From Sulfurovum sp. XGS-02 (GTDB lineage: Bacteria; Campylobacterota; Campylobacteria; Campylobacterales; Sulfurovaceae): a stretch of 64,000 nucleotides of DNA. Below the pieces are notes generated by a model. It was not told the DNA's origin. It ran no database searches and was given only the letters and a program-made list of their open reading frames with translations. Shown one piece after another: positions 1-8,718 of the stretch (position 1 is the first letter of the stretch; each line of letters starts with the position of its first letter). The position numbers and the translations under genes were made by a program. The stretch spans positions 868,001 to 932,000 of the forward strand of contig NZ_CP093312.1 in assembly GCF_023213175.1 (NCBI RefSeq), in the 5' to 3' direction.

Positions 1-2
1 TG

Positions 3-695
3 AGAGATAATTGTAAGCAAAGTACCAAGATGGTACCCCAGTCACTTTTTGAAGCAGCAAAAGATAAAGTACGAAGTAAAAACAGAGAGATAATACTCTA
101 TCCATATGCGGAACAAACTGACATTTGGCCTGCATTTTACAATGAGTCCCCGGATCCTCTGCCTGGTTATAAGGTGAGTGGTTTTCCTATTTCTGTACAG
201 TTCAATCCTGCAAATTATAGCCACGTCAGATTGAAAGATTTTCGTTTATATGATGCGAATGGAAAAGAGATCAAAGAGACCAAGATCCTGCAACACAACA
301 GCGATCCTAACCATATTTTAAGTGAATTGGAATTCGTACTTATGCCACTGAAAAGGCTCGAGTTCAACACAAGATACAGTGCCGTATTTGAAGGTGTTGC
401 TGATGGGACTAAAGTAAAAAAACAGTGGAGATTCAGAACAGCAAAACCTGAAGAAAAAATATACAGGGTGAGTGAGAATAGGACAACATTGGCTGTCAAG
501 GCAGGTTCAACCGCTCTCCTCTATATGGTACCCGTCTCAAGGAAAGATATCTTACACAGCTATCGCTCTAGGGGAGGTATCAAAGCCTCATTTATGGATC
601 AAAATACGTTAAGAGTAACGTTCCCGAAGAGACGCTCTTCAGGAAGGGTCAGTCTGGATTTTGGCAAGCAAAAAGTTTTCTTTGACGTAGAGTAG
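3..695 (+). CDS. C-terminal part of a secreted-type protein, possibly CAP-domain family (runs off left end)
   Basis: The frame is open to the first base of the window, so the N-terminus and true start lie outside; about 230 residues are visible. There is no membrane segment. The segment with ESPDPLPGYKVSGFPISV followed by FNP, and the later beta-rich stretch ending in KQWRFRTAKPE, recall the C-terminal Ig-like part of campylobacterotal CAP/SCP-like secreted proteins. That resemblance is from memory and no catalytic motif is visible, so the family is tentative. The stop at 693-695 abuts the convergent sppA stop with no spacer, so no room remains for a dedicated terminator. Confidence 0.6.
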   Translation, partial: RDNCKQSTKMVPQSLFEAAKDKVRSKNREIILYPYAEQTDIWPAFYNESPDPLPGYKVSGFPISVQFNPANYSHVRLKDFRLYDANGKEIKETKILQHNSDPNHILSELEFVLMPLKRLEFNTRYSAVFEGVADGTKVKKQWRFRTAKPEEKIYRVSENRTTLAVKAGSTALLYMVPVSRKDILHSYRSRGGIKASFMDQNTLRVTFPKRRSSGRVSLDFGKQKVFFDVE

Positions 696-1550
696 TCAGA
701 AGGAAGCTTTTAGACCGTAAAAATAGTTTTGTAACTGCATCATACCTTTGGTGGCAAACTGTTCCATAAAGCTTTCGAGTTTATCTTTTTCTTTCCATCT
801 TGGATCGGTGACGTTCGCAAGTTTTTCCACTTCTGCTTTGGCCTGGATTTTCACTCCAACATGGTCTATGAGTCCTACATCTTTAGCTCGTTTTGCTGAA
901 AATATATGTGCATCTGCATAGGCTTTAGCATGCTTTACATCCAAGCCCCTCGCATCGGCTACATCCTGAATGAAAAGCTCATAGGTATCTTTGGTAAGCC
1001 TTTCGAGTTCAGCACGTTCTTCAGCTGTCCATTCTCTTGTCGGCGTACCCGCTTCTTTGTAGGTACCTTCTTTGACTATTTGTGTTTTCACACCGACAGT
1101 ATCCATCAGTTCCTTTATATTTGCACTCTCCATGATCACACCGATAGATCCCACGATGGAACCCGGATTGGCAATTATGGTATTTGCATAGATAGAAGCA
1201 TAGTAACTTCCGCTTGTCATCATACCGGAAGCATAAGCAACCACAGGTTTATGCTCCTTTAACGCTTTGATCGCATAGGCGATCTCAATCGAAGGCGGCA
1301 CCGCACCTCCGGGTGAATTTACGTTAAGCAGTACCCCTTTGATCTTAGGGTCTTTTTGTATCTCTTCTATCTCTTTGAGTATCATATCCGCATCCATGAT
1401 GGGACCAGAAAGTTGAATCTCCTGTAGATTGGCAGGCTTTAATTCGGTCGTTGAAGAGGGCATAAACACAAGCAACACAATGAGTAAAAAAAGCATTCCT
1501 AAAAAGTGTTGTCCGATCCATTTGATCACTTTTCCTATAGCACTAAACAT
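696..1550 (-). CDS. sppA: Signal peptide peptidase SppA (36 kDa type)
   Basis: 284-residue membrane serine protease of family S49, which degrades signal peptides left in the inner membrane. One N-terminal transmembrane helix lies at about residues 14-31 and the catalytic domain faces the periplasm. The nucleophile is predicted as Ser113 in MTSGSYYAS and the general base as Lys165 in GTYKEAGTP. Their 52-residue spacing equals that of the Ser-Lys dyad in the single-domain Bacillus enzyme. NSPGG near residue 78 forms the oxyanion-hole region. The ATG at 1550 overlaps the end of the upstream amidohydrolase gene by 8 nt, which suggests translational coupling. Confidence 0.93.
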   Translation of the reverse strand: MFSAIGKVIKWIGQHFLGMLFLLIVLLVFMPSSTTELKPANLQEIQLSGPIMDADMILKEIEEIQKDPKIKGVLLNVNSPGGAVPPSIEIAYAIKALKEHKPVVAYASGMMTSGSYYASIYANTIIANPGSIVGSIGVIMESANIKELMDTVGVKTQIVKEGTYKEAGTPTREWTAEERAELERLTKDTYELFIQDVADARGLDVKHAKAYADAHIFSAKRAKDVGLIDHVGVKIQAKAEVEKLANVTDPRWKEKDKLESFMEQFATKGMMQLQNYFYGLKASF

Positions 1551-2757
1551 ATTTTTCTCCTTCTATATAAACTTCTGAAACCTCTTTTGTATGCAAGATA
1601 CTCCACAGTGCCAACTCTTCTGTTCTTTGAGGTGCTTCAGGCAGAGTAACGACTGCAAAGTCCGCAAGTTTGTCGACTTCTATTTTACCACAGTTCAGAC
1701 CTAAGATATCAGCAGCATCTCCTGTCACTGCACGCAGCAGTTTTTCGGAAAGTTCTTGGAGCGGTATGTCGTTGTGCAGCATGACTGCAGCTTTGAGTTC
1801 ATCGAAGATATTCAGTGAATCGTTGGAACTTAACCCGTCTGTAGCAACACTGAAAGGGAGGGATAGTGCTTCAATGGCTAGTCTGCCGCATCCCAGATAC
1901 CTGTTAGAGCGAGGACAATGGGCAATGGAGTGTCCCTTCTCGGCCAAATAGTTTAACTCCTCTTTTGTTGCCTGTACACAGTGTGCAAAATGTGTCGGAT
2001 AGGTGTCAAAGGCATGCATGAACTCTTTGACATTGGTGACAGTCGTGGAGGTGTTAAAGTATTTCAGAAAAAATGCTCTGAGCGTACCGCTACTGGATTC
2101 AAGCCATTCTCTTTCATCTTTTGATTCTAAAAAATGTGCACTGAGAGGCATCGTATGTTTTTTGGCCAGGTTGACGGCTTTTTGCTGAAGTATCGGATGG
2201 ACAGAATAGGGAGAGTGTATTGCTACAGCAGGGGTGATACGAGAACTTTTATCACAGGACTGTGAGGCTCTTACTCGCTCTTGAAAGTCACCATAGAGCA
2301 TATCTGCGTACATGGCATTTGAGCCTATGAGTTCATTAAAAAAGACCACACGTTGAGGCGTTTTTTCACATACTTCAAGTTCATTTCCAAAACTTGAAAT
2401 AGCACCAAATGCCGTGATACCTGAACGCAGCATATTTTGACACTCATCCAGCATCATTGCGTTGTTACATGCCCCCATCAGTTCCTCCCGATGCTCTATC
2501 ACAGAATCAAGCCAGGGTTTGAAAGCGCCATACATCAACGATGTTTTGTTTGCAGAAAACTCCAGATGTACATGGGTGTTGATAAATCCGGGATAGAGTA
2601 TCGAATGGGGCTCGGCCTGGATGACTTCTGCATCGGGGTAACGTTGGATGAGTACTTCTAAAGGACCGATATCTTTAATGATTTCCGTAAATGCAACTGC
2701 TTGATTTTGTATATAGCCATCGGGTGTGTAGAGAAAGTCTGCATTTATTATCTTCAT
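1543..2757 (-). CDS. mqnX: Amidohydrolase, probable 6-aminodeoxyfutalosine deaminase (menaquinone synthesis)
   Basis: 404-residue TIM-barrel amidohydrolase of the chlorohydrolase/TrzN-like group. Metal ligands are visible as HVH at residues 62-64 (GFINTHVHLEFS), a histidine in SAHFLES, and an aspartate in ATDGLSSND; HCPRSNRYLGCG is a substrate-site motif of the aminofutalosine deaminase subgroup. A Nitratiruptor member of this group has been shown to deaminate 6-amino-6-deoxyfutalosine, so a role in the futalosine route to menaquinone is the best reading. Another aryl or nucleoside deamination cannot be excluded. It is the first gene of a two-gene unit with sppA and is divergent from aroQ across a 62-nt gap. 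Confidence 0.8.
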   Translation of the reverse strand: MKIINADFLYTPDGYIQNQAVAFTEIIKDIGPLEVLIQRYPDAEVIQAEPHSILYPGFINTHVHLEFSANKTSLMYGAFKPWLDSVIEHREELMGACNNAMMLDECQNMLRSGITAFGAISSFGNELEVCEKTPQRVVFFNELIGSNAMYADMLYGDFQERVRASQSCDKSSRITPAVAIHSPYSVHPILQQKAVNLAKKHTMPLSAHFLESKDEREWLESSSGTLRAFFLKYFNTSTTVTNVKEFMHAFDTYPTHFAHCVQATKEELNYLAEKGHSIAHCPRSNRYLGCGRLAIEALSLPFSVATDGLSSNDSLNIFDELKAAVMLHNDIPLQELSEKLLRAVTGDAADILGLNCGKIEVDKLADFAVVTLPEAPQRTEELALWSILHTKEVSEVYIEGEKYV

Positions 2758-2819
2758 TTTGCCTCACATTTAATATATTTAGATAGAATAATACCTAAAT
2801 TATATAAACAAGGTAGAAA

Positions 2820-3305
2820 ATGAAAATAGTAGTGATCCAAGGTCCAAATCTCAATATGCTAGGAATCAGAGAGAAAAATATCTATGGCCCAATGAAATTA
2901 GAAGATATCCATTCGCAAATGAAAGCATTTGCTGATCAAAATAAAACAGAGATCGAATTTTTTCAAAGCAACTTAGAGGGTGAGATCGTAGATCGTATCC
3001 AGGAGTGTATCGGTGATGCCGATGGTATTATTATCAATCCGGCTGCATATACGCATACCTCTATCGCAATTCGTGATGCTATTGCAGCGGTACAGATACC
3101 TACACTTGAAGTACACCTTTCAAACATTTACCAAAGAGAGGAATTTAGACATAAGTCACTGATAGCACCTGTATGTGCAGGTCAAATTTCAGGTATGGGG
3201 CCATTTAGTTACCACTTGGCAATGGTTGGTATGACACAAATGCTTTCAGAAGTGGCAGCAATGAGAGAGCACCAGGCAAAAGCACAAGCAGCACAACAAA
3301 AATAA
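2820..3305 (+). CDS. aroQ: 3-dehydroquinate dehydratase, type II
   Basis: 161 residues, typical of the small dodecameric type II enzyme that converts 3-dehydroquinate to 3-dehydroshikimate in the shikimate pathway. The N-terminal QGPNLNMLG, the catalytic-loop tyrosine Tyr22 in [17 protein letters not shown] at about residues 73-81 and [14 protein letters not shown] with His99 are all present. The C-terminus adds a short alanine/glutamine-rich tail ([11 protein letters not shown]). It is divergent from mqnX and 69 nt ahead of the M24 peptidase gene, the same aroQ-peptidase-folK order seen in related Campylobacterota. Confidence 0.95.
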   Translation: MKIVVIQGPNLNMLGIREKNIYGPMKLEDIHSQMKAFADQNKTEIEFFQSNLEGEIVDRIQECIGDADGIIINPAAYTHTSIAIRDAIAAVQIPTLEVHLSNIYQREEFRHKSLIAPVCAGQISGMGPFSYHLAMVGMTQMLSEVAAMREHQAKAQAAQQK

Positions 3306-3313
3306 TTCTAACC

Positions 3314-3337
3314 CTTTCCTCTCCTCCGAGAGGAGGG
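3314..3337 (+). terminator. Hairpin between aroQ and the M24 peptidase gene
   Basis: A 7-bp perfect stem (3317-3323 with 3328-3334) around a CTCC loop extends by two G-T pairs and one C-G pair to 3314-3337. It starts 8 nt after the aroQ stop codon. No clear run of T follows, so it may be a weak terminator, an RNA-processing hairpin or a 3' stabiliser rather than a classic rho-independent terminator. Confidence 0.4.
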
Positions 3338-3374
3338 CTATACCCCAATTTTAAACCAAATCAAAAGGTCACTT

Positions 3375-4394
3375 ATGAACTATATGCTCAAAGATGAAAA
3401 TGCTATCTATTATGAATGTGGCTACAGTTGTGATAATGCACTTTATCTCTCTTTGGGAAGTGAAGCATTTTTTATCACAGACAGTCGTTACACCATTGAT
3501 GCTACCCAAAATGTCAAAGGTGCAAGAGTGGTTATCAACCGTGACCTTTATGGTGAAGCCGTCTCTTTGATCAAAAAAGCCAGGGTTAAAAAAGTGATCT
3601 TTGATCCCAAAGAGTGGAGTGTAGATGGATTTGAGCGTGTAAGTTCACAATGTAAAGTAAAATTTGATCCGCAGTTGGATTTTTCGCATAAAAAGCGTAT
3701 CATTAAAAGTGATGAAGAGCTGAAAATACTTGCAAAAGCAGCAAAGCTGGGTGCTAAAGCGTTTAAAGCACTGGCCAAAGAGTTTTCTACAAACGGTTTT
3801 GGTGAAAATGAATATACACTCACGTACAGAGCCAAAGGCATGTTGAGTGATTTCGGTAAATATGACCTGAGTTTTGATCCTATCGTGGCAGTAAATGCCA
3901 ATGCTGCGAAACCTCATGCCATGCCAACCTCAAAAAATCTCGCTAAAAATGATCTGCTCCTGGTCGATGCAGGGTTGAAATATAAACGTTACTGTTCAGA
4001 CCGTACACGTACGGTACAGGCAGATAAAGATTTTATGTTTGATACCAAACAGCGTTTTAAAAGTAAAAAGATACAAAAAGCCTACGATACGGTGCTTAAA
4101 GCACATGACAATGCCATTGCCAAAGCACGTTCCGGAATGAAAGCAAAAAAGGTAGATGCACTTACACGTGACATTGTCACCAAAGCAGGCTTTGGAGAGT
4201 ACTATGTGCACTCAACAGGACATGGGGTAGGACTGGATATTCATGAAATGCCTTATATTTCTACAAAGTCGGATACTGTGATCGAGGATGGTATGGTGTA
4301 TACTATAGAACCGGGGATATACATTCCTGATGAATTCGGTATCCGTATAGAAGATATGGTAGCAATGGTAGATGGTAAAGCTGTTGTCCTGTAG
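3375..4394 (+). CDS. M24 family metallopeptidase (Xaa-Pro aminopeptidase-like)
   Basis: 339-residue cytoplasmic dimetal aminopeptidase with the pita-bread fold. All five metal ligands are visible: Asp198 (LLVDAG), Asp209 (CSDRT), His283 (GHGVG), Glu312 (IEPG) and Glu326 (RIED). An N-terminal creatinase-like domain of about 110 residues precedes them, which points to an Xaa-Pro peptidase (PepP/PepQ) rather than methionine aminopeptidase, although it is short for a classic PepP. It presumably removes N-terminal residues before proline. The stop lies 8 nt before the folK start, so the genes are probably cotranscribed. Confidence 0.88.
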   Translation: MNYMLKDENAIYYECGYSCDNALYLSLGSEAFFITDSRYTIDATQNVKGARVVINRDLYGEAVSLIKKARVKKVIFDPKEWSVDGFERVSSQCKVKFDPQLDFSHKKRIIKSDEELKILAKAAKLGAKAFKALAKEFSTNGFGENEYTLTYRAKGMLSDFGKYDLSFDPIVAVNANAAKPHAMPTSKNLAKNDLLLVDAGLKYKRYCSDRTRTVQADKDFMFDTKQRFKSKKIQKAYDTVLKAHDNAIAKARSGMKAKKVDALTRDIVTKAGFGEYYVHSTGHGVGLDIHEMPYISTKSDTVIEDGMVYTIEPGIYIPDEFGIRIEDMVAMVDGKAVVL

Positions 4395-4402
4395 GTTATG
4401 GT

Positions 4403-4894
4403 ATGATAAGAAAAAAAATAGACGAAAAAAACACTTTAATCAGAACAAAAGATTTTCCTTCTATTTTGTCAAGTCAAAGTGGGCATAAGGTATTACTGGG
4501 GATCGGTGGAAATATCGGTGATGTCGTACGTCGATTTGAACATCTTTTTTACTATTTTAAAAGATCTTCCTTAGTGCGTGTCATAGAGACAGCACCTATC
4601 GTGAAAAATCCCCCTTTTGGGTATACAGAACAGGGAGATTTTTATAACTCTTTACTGCTCATTGAGACGTTTTTAAGTCCCAAGGTGTTATTGCGTTATC
4701 TGTTGCGTGTGGAAAAGGTGTTTGGACGTAAACGTCTCTTTAAAGACGGTCCCAGAACATTAGATATAGATATCATATTTTATGAAAATGTGAAAATGGA
4801 AACCCAAGAACTGACACTTCCTCATCCGGGTTGGAGAGAACGGGCGTCTGTATTGATCCCATTATCAATGATGAAAGGCATATACAATGATTAA
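4403..4894 (+). CDS. folK: 2-amino-4-hydroxy-6-hydroxymethyldihydropteridine pyrophosphokinase
   Basis: 163 residues. It transfers pyrophosphate from ATP to 6-hydroxymethyl-7,8-dihydropterin in folate synthesis. HPPK landmarks are present: GIGGNIGD near residue 32 (the GSN-x-GD motif), an acidic FYN region, and the signature RTLDIDIIFY that binds ATP and magnesium, followed by LTLPHPGWRERASVL. About 30 residues ahead of the HPPK core look like a lineage-specific extension; the ATG at 4403 follows the peptidase stop closely. The 3' end overlaps flhF by 8 nt, matching the folK-flhF linkage usual in Campylobacterota. Confidence 0.92.
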   Translation: MIRKKIDEKNTLIRTKDFPSILSSQSGHKVLLGIGGNIGDVVRRFEHLFYYFKRSSLVRVIETAPIVKNPPFGYTEQGDFYNSLLLIETFLSPKVLLRYLLRVEKVFGRKRLFKDGPRTLDIDIIFYENVKMETQELTLPHPGWRERASVLIPLSMMKGIYND

Positions 4895-5975
4895 TGAAAC
4901 ATTTGTTGCTTCTGATCCAAAAAGTGCATATGAACAAGCCGTAGAGAAATATGGAGAGGGTGTTGAGCTCATTTCAGCAAAACAGATCAAATATGAAGAT
5001 GGCAAATTACGTTGTGAAGTATGTATCGCTGTACCTAAAGATATTTTTATGGAAAAGTCTTTTGGTAAGATCTCTGCCGAAAACAGTGATTCTGAGCAAG
5101 AAGATGATGCCGTACTGTTGGCAGAACTTGGTGAACTGAAAAAACAATTGTCTTTGATGAAAGAGGAGATGCTGGATTCAGAAGATGAGAGTGTCGTGCA
5201 AAAAGTGAAAAAACTTTTTATCAAAAAAGGTATTGCCAAAGTTTGGCTGGATGATATTTTATTGTCACTCATGGGAAGTAATATACTGGGGGATGCAGCA
5301 CTTTTGGTCTCTTACTTGCTTGAAGAGATCGACGAGAGTCTGAAAGTACATGAAGAGACATTGGACGAGCCTAAGATCATGATGCTTGTAGGTCCAACGG
5401 GTGTAGGAAAAACGACGACCATTGCTAAACTGGCTGCACGTTATGCCTATTTGATGGATAAACCCTATAAAGTAGCCCTTCTCAATCTTGACAGTTATAA
5501 AGTGGGCGCATTTGAACAACTTGCACACTATGCGGATATTATGCAGCTTAAACACATTACTGTAGAGAGTCTAGAAGATTTTACTGCAGGTTTGGAAGCT
5601 TTAAGTGATTATGATGTTATATTGGTAGACACAGCAGGTATGTCACCGTATGATACGAAAAAATTTATTAAGACAGTAGAGTTTGTTCAGACGGATACAC
5701 CTAGAAAACTGGAGGTAAATCTCGTTTTCTCAGCAACGGTGAAATATGAAGATATGGATGATATTTATAATAACTTCTCATTCTTGGATATAGACTCTGT
5801 GATGATCAGTAAATTTGATGAGACGAAACATTTTGGCACGTTGTTGAACTTTATGCTATTATACAATTTACCTATGAGTTATTTCTCGACAGGCCAGGAG
5901 GTACCGGATGATCTTATGGTCGCTTCAAAAGAGTATCTTTTAGAGCAGTTTATCGGTGATTTGGATGAAGCATGA
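4887..5975 (+). CDS. flhF: FlhF-type SRP-like GTPase
   Basis: 362-residue member of the SRP GTPase family (FtsY, Ffh, FlhF). P-loop GPTGVGKT is at 169-176, the DTAG motif at 248-251 and a G4-type SKFDE at 308-312. The N-terminal basic B domain (about 1-60) is followed by an acidic linker and a four-helix N region. FlhF normally sets the polar position and number of flagella. The protein is shorter than Campylobacter FlhF (about 480 residues, from memory). Downstream flhG/fliA genes, normally next, are missing; a SpoA-domain gene and mnmA follow instead, so the role may differ from classic flagellar placement. Confidence 0.88.
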   Translation: MINETFVASDPKSAYEQAVEKYGEGVELISAKQIKYEDGKLRCEVCIAVPKDIFMEKSFGKISAENSDSEQEDDAVLLAELGELKKQLSLMKEEMLDSEDESVVQKVKKLFIKKGIAKVWLDDILLSLMGSNILGDAALLVSYLLEEIDESLKVHEETLDEPKIMMLVGPTGVGKTTTIAKLAARYAYLMDKPYKVALLNLDSYKVGAFEQLAHYADIMQLKHITVESLEDFTAGLEALSDYDVILVDTAGMSPYDTKKFIKTVEFVQTDTPRKLEVNLVFSATVKYEDMDDIYNNFSFLDIDSVMISKFDETKHFGTLLNFMLLYNLPMSYFSTGQEVPDDLMVASKEYLLEQFIGDLDEA

Positions 5976-6435
5976 AACACAGGCGTTTCATTTAGCGAAG
6001 ATGATGCAAAAGCATCTATCCTGTCCGACATATGATCTAACCTTACCGCTTGTGGCCGTACGAAGTAATAAGCTTAAAAAACTAAGTCTGAATGACATAC
6101 TGCTTACAGGGTTTAACAGATTAGAACTGTTATTAATGAATGGTGAAACTATCTGTGCTAAAATACGGCTCAGACCTATGCAGAATACGCATGTATCAGA
6201 AATTGTGTATATCGTTGATGATACGATAAAACAACTTGACAGTAAAAAATATAAAATGCTAAAGATCTCTTTTGGTACCGTGCAAAGCAAGGCGTTGGAA
6301 ATAGGATCTACGATAGATATCACACATCTGGATCTGGGAAAAGTAACGCTTGTATCAGAGAGTAAAATGATCGCAGAGGGCTCTTTGGTCAATGTGGATG
6401 AAGAGATAGCAATACAAATTAAGAAAGTGAATTGA
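5965..6435 (+). CDS. FliM/FliN-like SpoA-domain protein
   Basis: About 156 residues from ATG 5965 (GTG 5956 is the alternative; neither has a strong ribosome site). The C-terminal stretch [20 protein letters not shown], then an [15 protein letters not shown] stretch, follows the FliN/SpoA pattern: an Lx-x-GD-x-I-x-L turn, a central valine-rich strand and a final G-x-hydrophobic-V-x-x-x-x-x-I strand. An earlier strand-rich half ([19 protein letters not shown]) may be a second, weaker SpoA copy. SpoA proteins build the flagellar C-ring or the type III secretion sorting platform. It overlaps flhF by 11 nt and mnmA starts 1 nt after it, so it is translated as part of that operon. Confidence 0.65.
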   Translation: MKHETQAFHLAKMMQKHLSCPTYDLTLPLVAVRSNKLKKLSLNDILLTGFNRLELLLMNGETICAKIRLRPMQNTHVSEIVYIVDDTIKQLDSKKYKMLKISFGTVQSKALEIGSTIDITHLDLGKVTLVSESKMIAEGSLVNVDEEIAIQIKKVN

Positions 6436-6436
6436 T

Positions 6437-7456
6437 ATGAAAAAGAAAGTATTAGTCGGTATGAGTGGAGGTGTAGACTCCACGGTGACATCCATACTCT
6501 TACAAAAAGAGGGGTATGAAGTTGAAGGTGTCTATATGAAGCTCCATCAGAAACCAGGGTATCATGAAGAGAATTTTGCCAAAGCACAAAGAGTAGGTGA
6601 ATACCTGGGTGTAAAGGTACACTTCCTGGACCTGAGTGAAGAGTTTGATAAGCAGGTTTATAACTATTTTGTAGACAGTTATAAACAGGGACTGACACCA
6701 AACCCCTGTGTCATGTGCAACCGTACTATCAAGTTTGGAAAGATGGTTGAGTTTGCAGACAGTATCGGTGCGGATCATGTCGCGACAGGACACTATATCA
6801 AATGTGACGGTGAGTTCATCTATGCAGCAGATGACCCGAACAAAGACCAGAGTTATTTCCTTTGTGAAGTAAAAAAAGAGGTTTTGCCTAGATTGCTTTT
6901 CCCTCTGGGTACATGGGTGAAAAAAGATGTAAAAGCCTATGCAGCCAATATAGAAGTACTGAAAGATTTTGCCACACAAAGAGAGAGCTCTGAGATCTGT
7001 TTTGTGGAAAATACCTACGATGAAGTCTTGGCAAAACATATGGATATCGATATGCCTGGTGAGACAGTAGATACTGAAGGAAACGTGGTCGGTACACACA
7101 AAGGATATATGCATTACACGATAGGAAAACGTCGAGGTTTCTTTGTTGATGGTGCACATGACCCACACTTCGTACTTGACATTAAACCTGAAACGAATCA
7201 GATCGTTGTAGGTACCAAGGAAAAACTCGAAGAGCATGAGTTTGAAGTCAAACATATCAACCTTTTTAAAGATCTTACAGAGTTTGATTGCATGGTGAAA
7301 GTGCGTTACCGTACCACTGCAGTACCTTGTCATGTGAGCATCAGTGACGGTAAAGCCAAAGTAGTGTTAGAAGAGCCTGTCTTTGGACTGGCAAAAGGAC
7401 AGATCGCTGCATTTTATGAAGATGACAAGTTGATCGGTGGCGGAGTAATCTGTTAA
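6437..7456 (+). CDS. mnmA: tRNA-specific 2-thiouridylase MnmA
   Basis: 339 residues. It adds sulfur to U34 of tRNA Lys, Glu and Gln in the wobble pathway, using ATP activation. PP-loop GMSGGVDST is at 8-16, the first catalytic cysteine is Cys94 ([12 protein letters not shown]) and the second is Cys188 (SSEICFVEN), with GKRRGF in the tRNA-binding region. The extra Cys91 makes a CxxC with Cys94. In some lineages MnmA/TtuA-type thiolases with three cysteines hold an iron-sulfur cluster, so cluster use is possible here but not shown. It is slightly short for the family. ATG follows the SpoA gene at once. Confidence 0.95.
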   Translation: MKKKVLVGMSGGVDSTVTSILLQKEGYEVEGVYMKLHQKPGYHEENFAKAQRVGEYLGVKVHFLDLSEEFDKQVYNYFVDSYKQGLTPNPCVMCNRTIKFGKMVEFADSIGADHVATGHYIKCDGEFIYAADDPNKDQSYFLCEVKKEVLPRLLFPLGTWVKKDVKAYAANIEVLKDFATQRESSEICFVENTYDEVLAKHMDIDMPGETVDTEGNVVGTHKGYMHYTIGKRRGFFVDGAHDPHFVLDIKPETNQIVVGTKEKLEEHEFEVKHINLFKDLTEFDCMVKVRYRTTAVPCHVSISDGKAKVVLEEPVFGLAKGQIAAFYEDDKLIGGGVIC

Positions 7457-7501
7457 AAATTAAGATGAAGTGGTGTAGAATATCATTCGCTTTATATTAA
7501 G

Positions 7502-7522
7502 GAATATTAAATGAAAATATTC
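7502..7522. repeat. Inverted repeat between mnmA and the motor genes
   Basis: Arms 7502-7508 and 7516-7522 are a perfect 7-bp AT-rich inverted repeat around a 7-nt spacer. It sits 46 nt after the mnmA stop and about 50 nt before the predicted -10 box of the next operon. It could be an operator or a weak terminator. Confidence 0.3.
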
Positions 7523-7572
7523 AGGGTATGATTGAGATAAAATCTTCTGTATTTTCATTTAACGATTTTGGA

Positions 7573-7578
7573 TATAAT
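7573..7578 (+). promoter_or_regulatory. Promoter -10 box of the motor operon
   Basis: A perfect TATAAT lies 30 nt before the ATG of the MotA/ExbB-like gene in a 151-nt gap after mnmA. No convincing -35 hexamer is visible, as is usual for sigma-70 promoters of Campylobacterota. Assignment is by position and sequence only. Confidence 0.55.
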
Positions 7579-7607
7579 GGATTAATTCACTTTAAGTAGG
7601 ATGCTTT

Positions 7608-8714
7608 ATGCAACAATTTGACAGAAAAAAATCAGCTTCGTGTAGTTCACACTTTTTTATCATATTATTGATACCTTTTCTTTTTTTAGTAGGATTGGTA
7701 GTTGCGTATTTGGGTATTATCCCTGTTAATGTAGAGACGCATACATTGGGTATCGTGGCATTTATATTTGTCGTATTTGTCTCGTTTGTACGACATAATG
7801 CAAATTATGCAGTGTGCCATATGAGAGGGTCATTTGCCAACATGGAAGAGAACCTGCAGGCAGCCTTACGTGAAAATGCATTAACGATCATGGGTAAGAC
7901 CAAATCTACCTTACATATCAAAGAGTTTATCACTGAGTACTATGAGGATATCCGTAATGACAACTTTGCACGTGTAGCACCCTCTGTTTTCCCTATGTTG
8001 GGTATCTTGGGTACATTTATCGCTATTGCCCTCTCTATGCCTGACTTTACAGTAAAAGACCTTAGTGCACTTGACCGTGAGATATCTATACTCCTTTCGG
8101 GTATAGGTACGGCATTTTATGCATCGATCTACGGTATTATGCTCTCTCTTATCTGGACATACTTTGAAAAAAGAGGTATTGCAAAAGTGGATAAACAGAT
8201 CTTCGATCTGGAAAAACTGTATGGACAGCGTGTTTGGAAAAGATCGGAGTTGATCAAGCATGAACATATGCAGAGTGAACTTAAAGACCAACAGATCGTT
8301 CAGACACTTAAAGAGACATTCAATATGGATTTTATTAAAGAATTGAATGATCAGTATCTTAAAAATTTCACAACGATCGTACATGATACGACAAACAGTT
8401 TTACAAAGCTGACCGTACATATGCAGGAGGCCTCTTCAGAATTACGTGATACACTCGAGAACATTCAGAACAGACAATCAAGCGTTGATGCAGTGGCTGC
8501 TATGGAAAAAAATATTGAAGGATTTAACCAAAATGCTCAGAACCTTCAAAGATCTATGGAACGTTTTGATGGTTCAGTGGATCATACGTTCGAGAAGATA
8601 GATGAAGAGCTGGGACAGGCTGTTACAAAGCTTGCAGAATTTGCACGTATTATCTCTGAACAGAATGAACAGATACTTGAAAACATGGCTCATTTAAAAC
8701 AGCAAAAAAAGTAA
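7608..8714 (+). CDS. MotA/TolQ/ExbB-type proton channel subunit (ZorA-like)
   Basis: 368-residue inner-membrane protein with four predicted transmembrane helices (about 17-38, 46-63, 123-145 and 155-180). The two family signatures are present: SVFPMLGILGTFIAI and SGIGTAFYASIYG. After a cytoplasmic domain the C-terminus (about 220-368) is helical and coiled-coil-like, rich in Q, N and E. Together with the next gene it should form a 5:2 ion-driven motor. Subunit style is closer to ZorA or generic MotA/ExbB than to true flagellar MotA, but the tail is far shorter than that of ZorA. The partner gene starts 4 nt downstream. Confidence 0.82.
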   Translation: MQQFDRKKSASCSSHFFIILLIPFLFLVGLVVAYLGIIPVNVETHTLGIVAFIFVVFVSFVRHNANYAVCHMRGSFANMEENLQAALRENALTIMGKTKSTLHIKEFITEYYEDIRNDNFARVAPSVFPMLGILGTFIAIALSMPDFTVKDLSALDREISILLSGIGTAFYASIYGIMLSLIWTYFEKRGIAKVDKQIFDLEKLYGQRVWKRSELIKHEHMQSELKDQQIVQTLKETFNMDFIKELNDQYLKNFTTIVHDTTNSFTKLTVHMQEASSELRDTLENIQNRQSSVDAVAAMEKNIEGFNQNAQNLQRSMERFDGSVDHTFEKIDEELGQAVTKLAEFARIISEQNEQILENMAHLKQQKK

Positions 8715-8718
8715 AAAG

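Noticed and set aside
5965-6435. Type III secretion component
   Set aside because: SpoA domains also occur in type III secretion, but no secretion gene is in the window and it follows flhF, so a FliM/FliN-like reading is kept.
5988-6701. 237-residue minus-strand ORF opposite the SpoA gene and mnmA
   Set aside because: It spans two genes on the other strand, has no ribosome site, and its sequence has no domain-like pattern; it is a shadow frame.
6500-7333. 277-residue minus-strand ORF inside mnmA
   Set aside because: mnmA has complete catalytic motifs on the plus strand; the antisense frame is Cys/Phe/Ile-rich shadow sequence.
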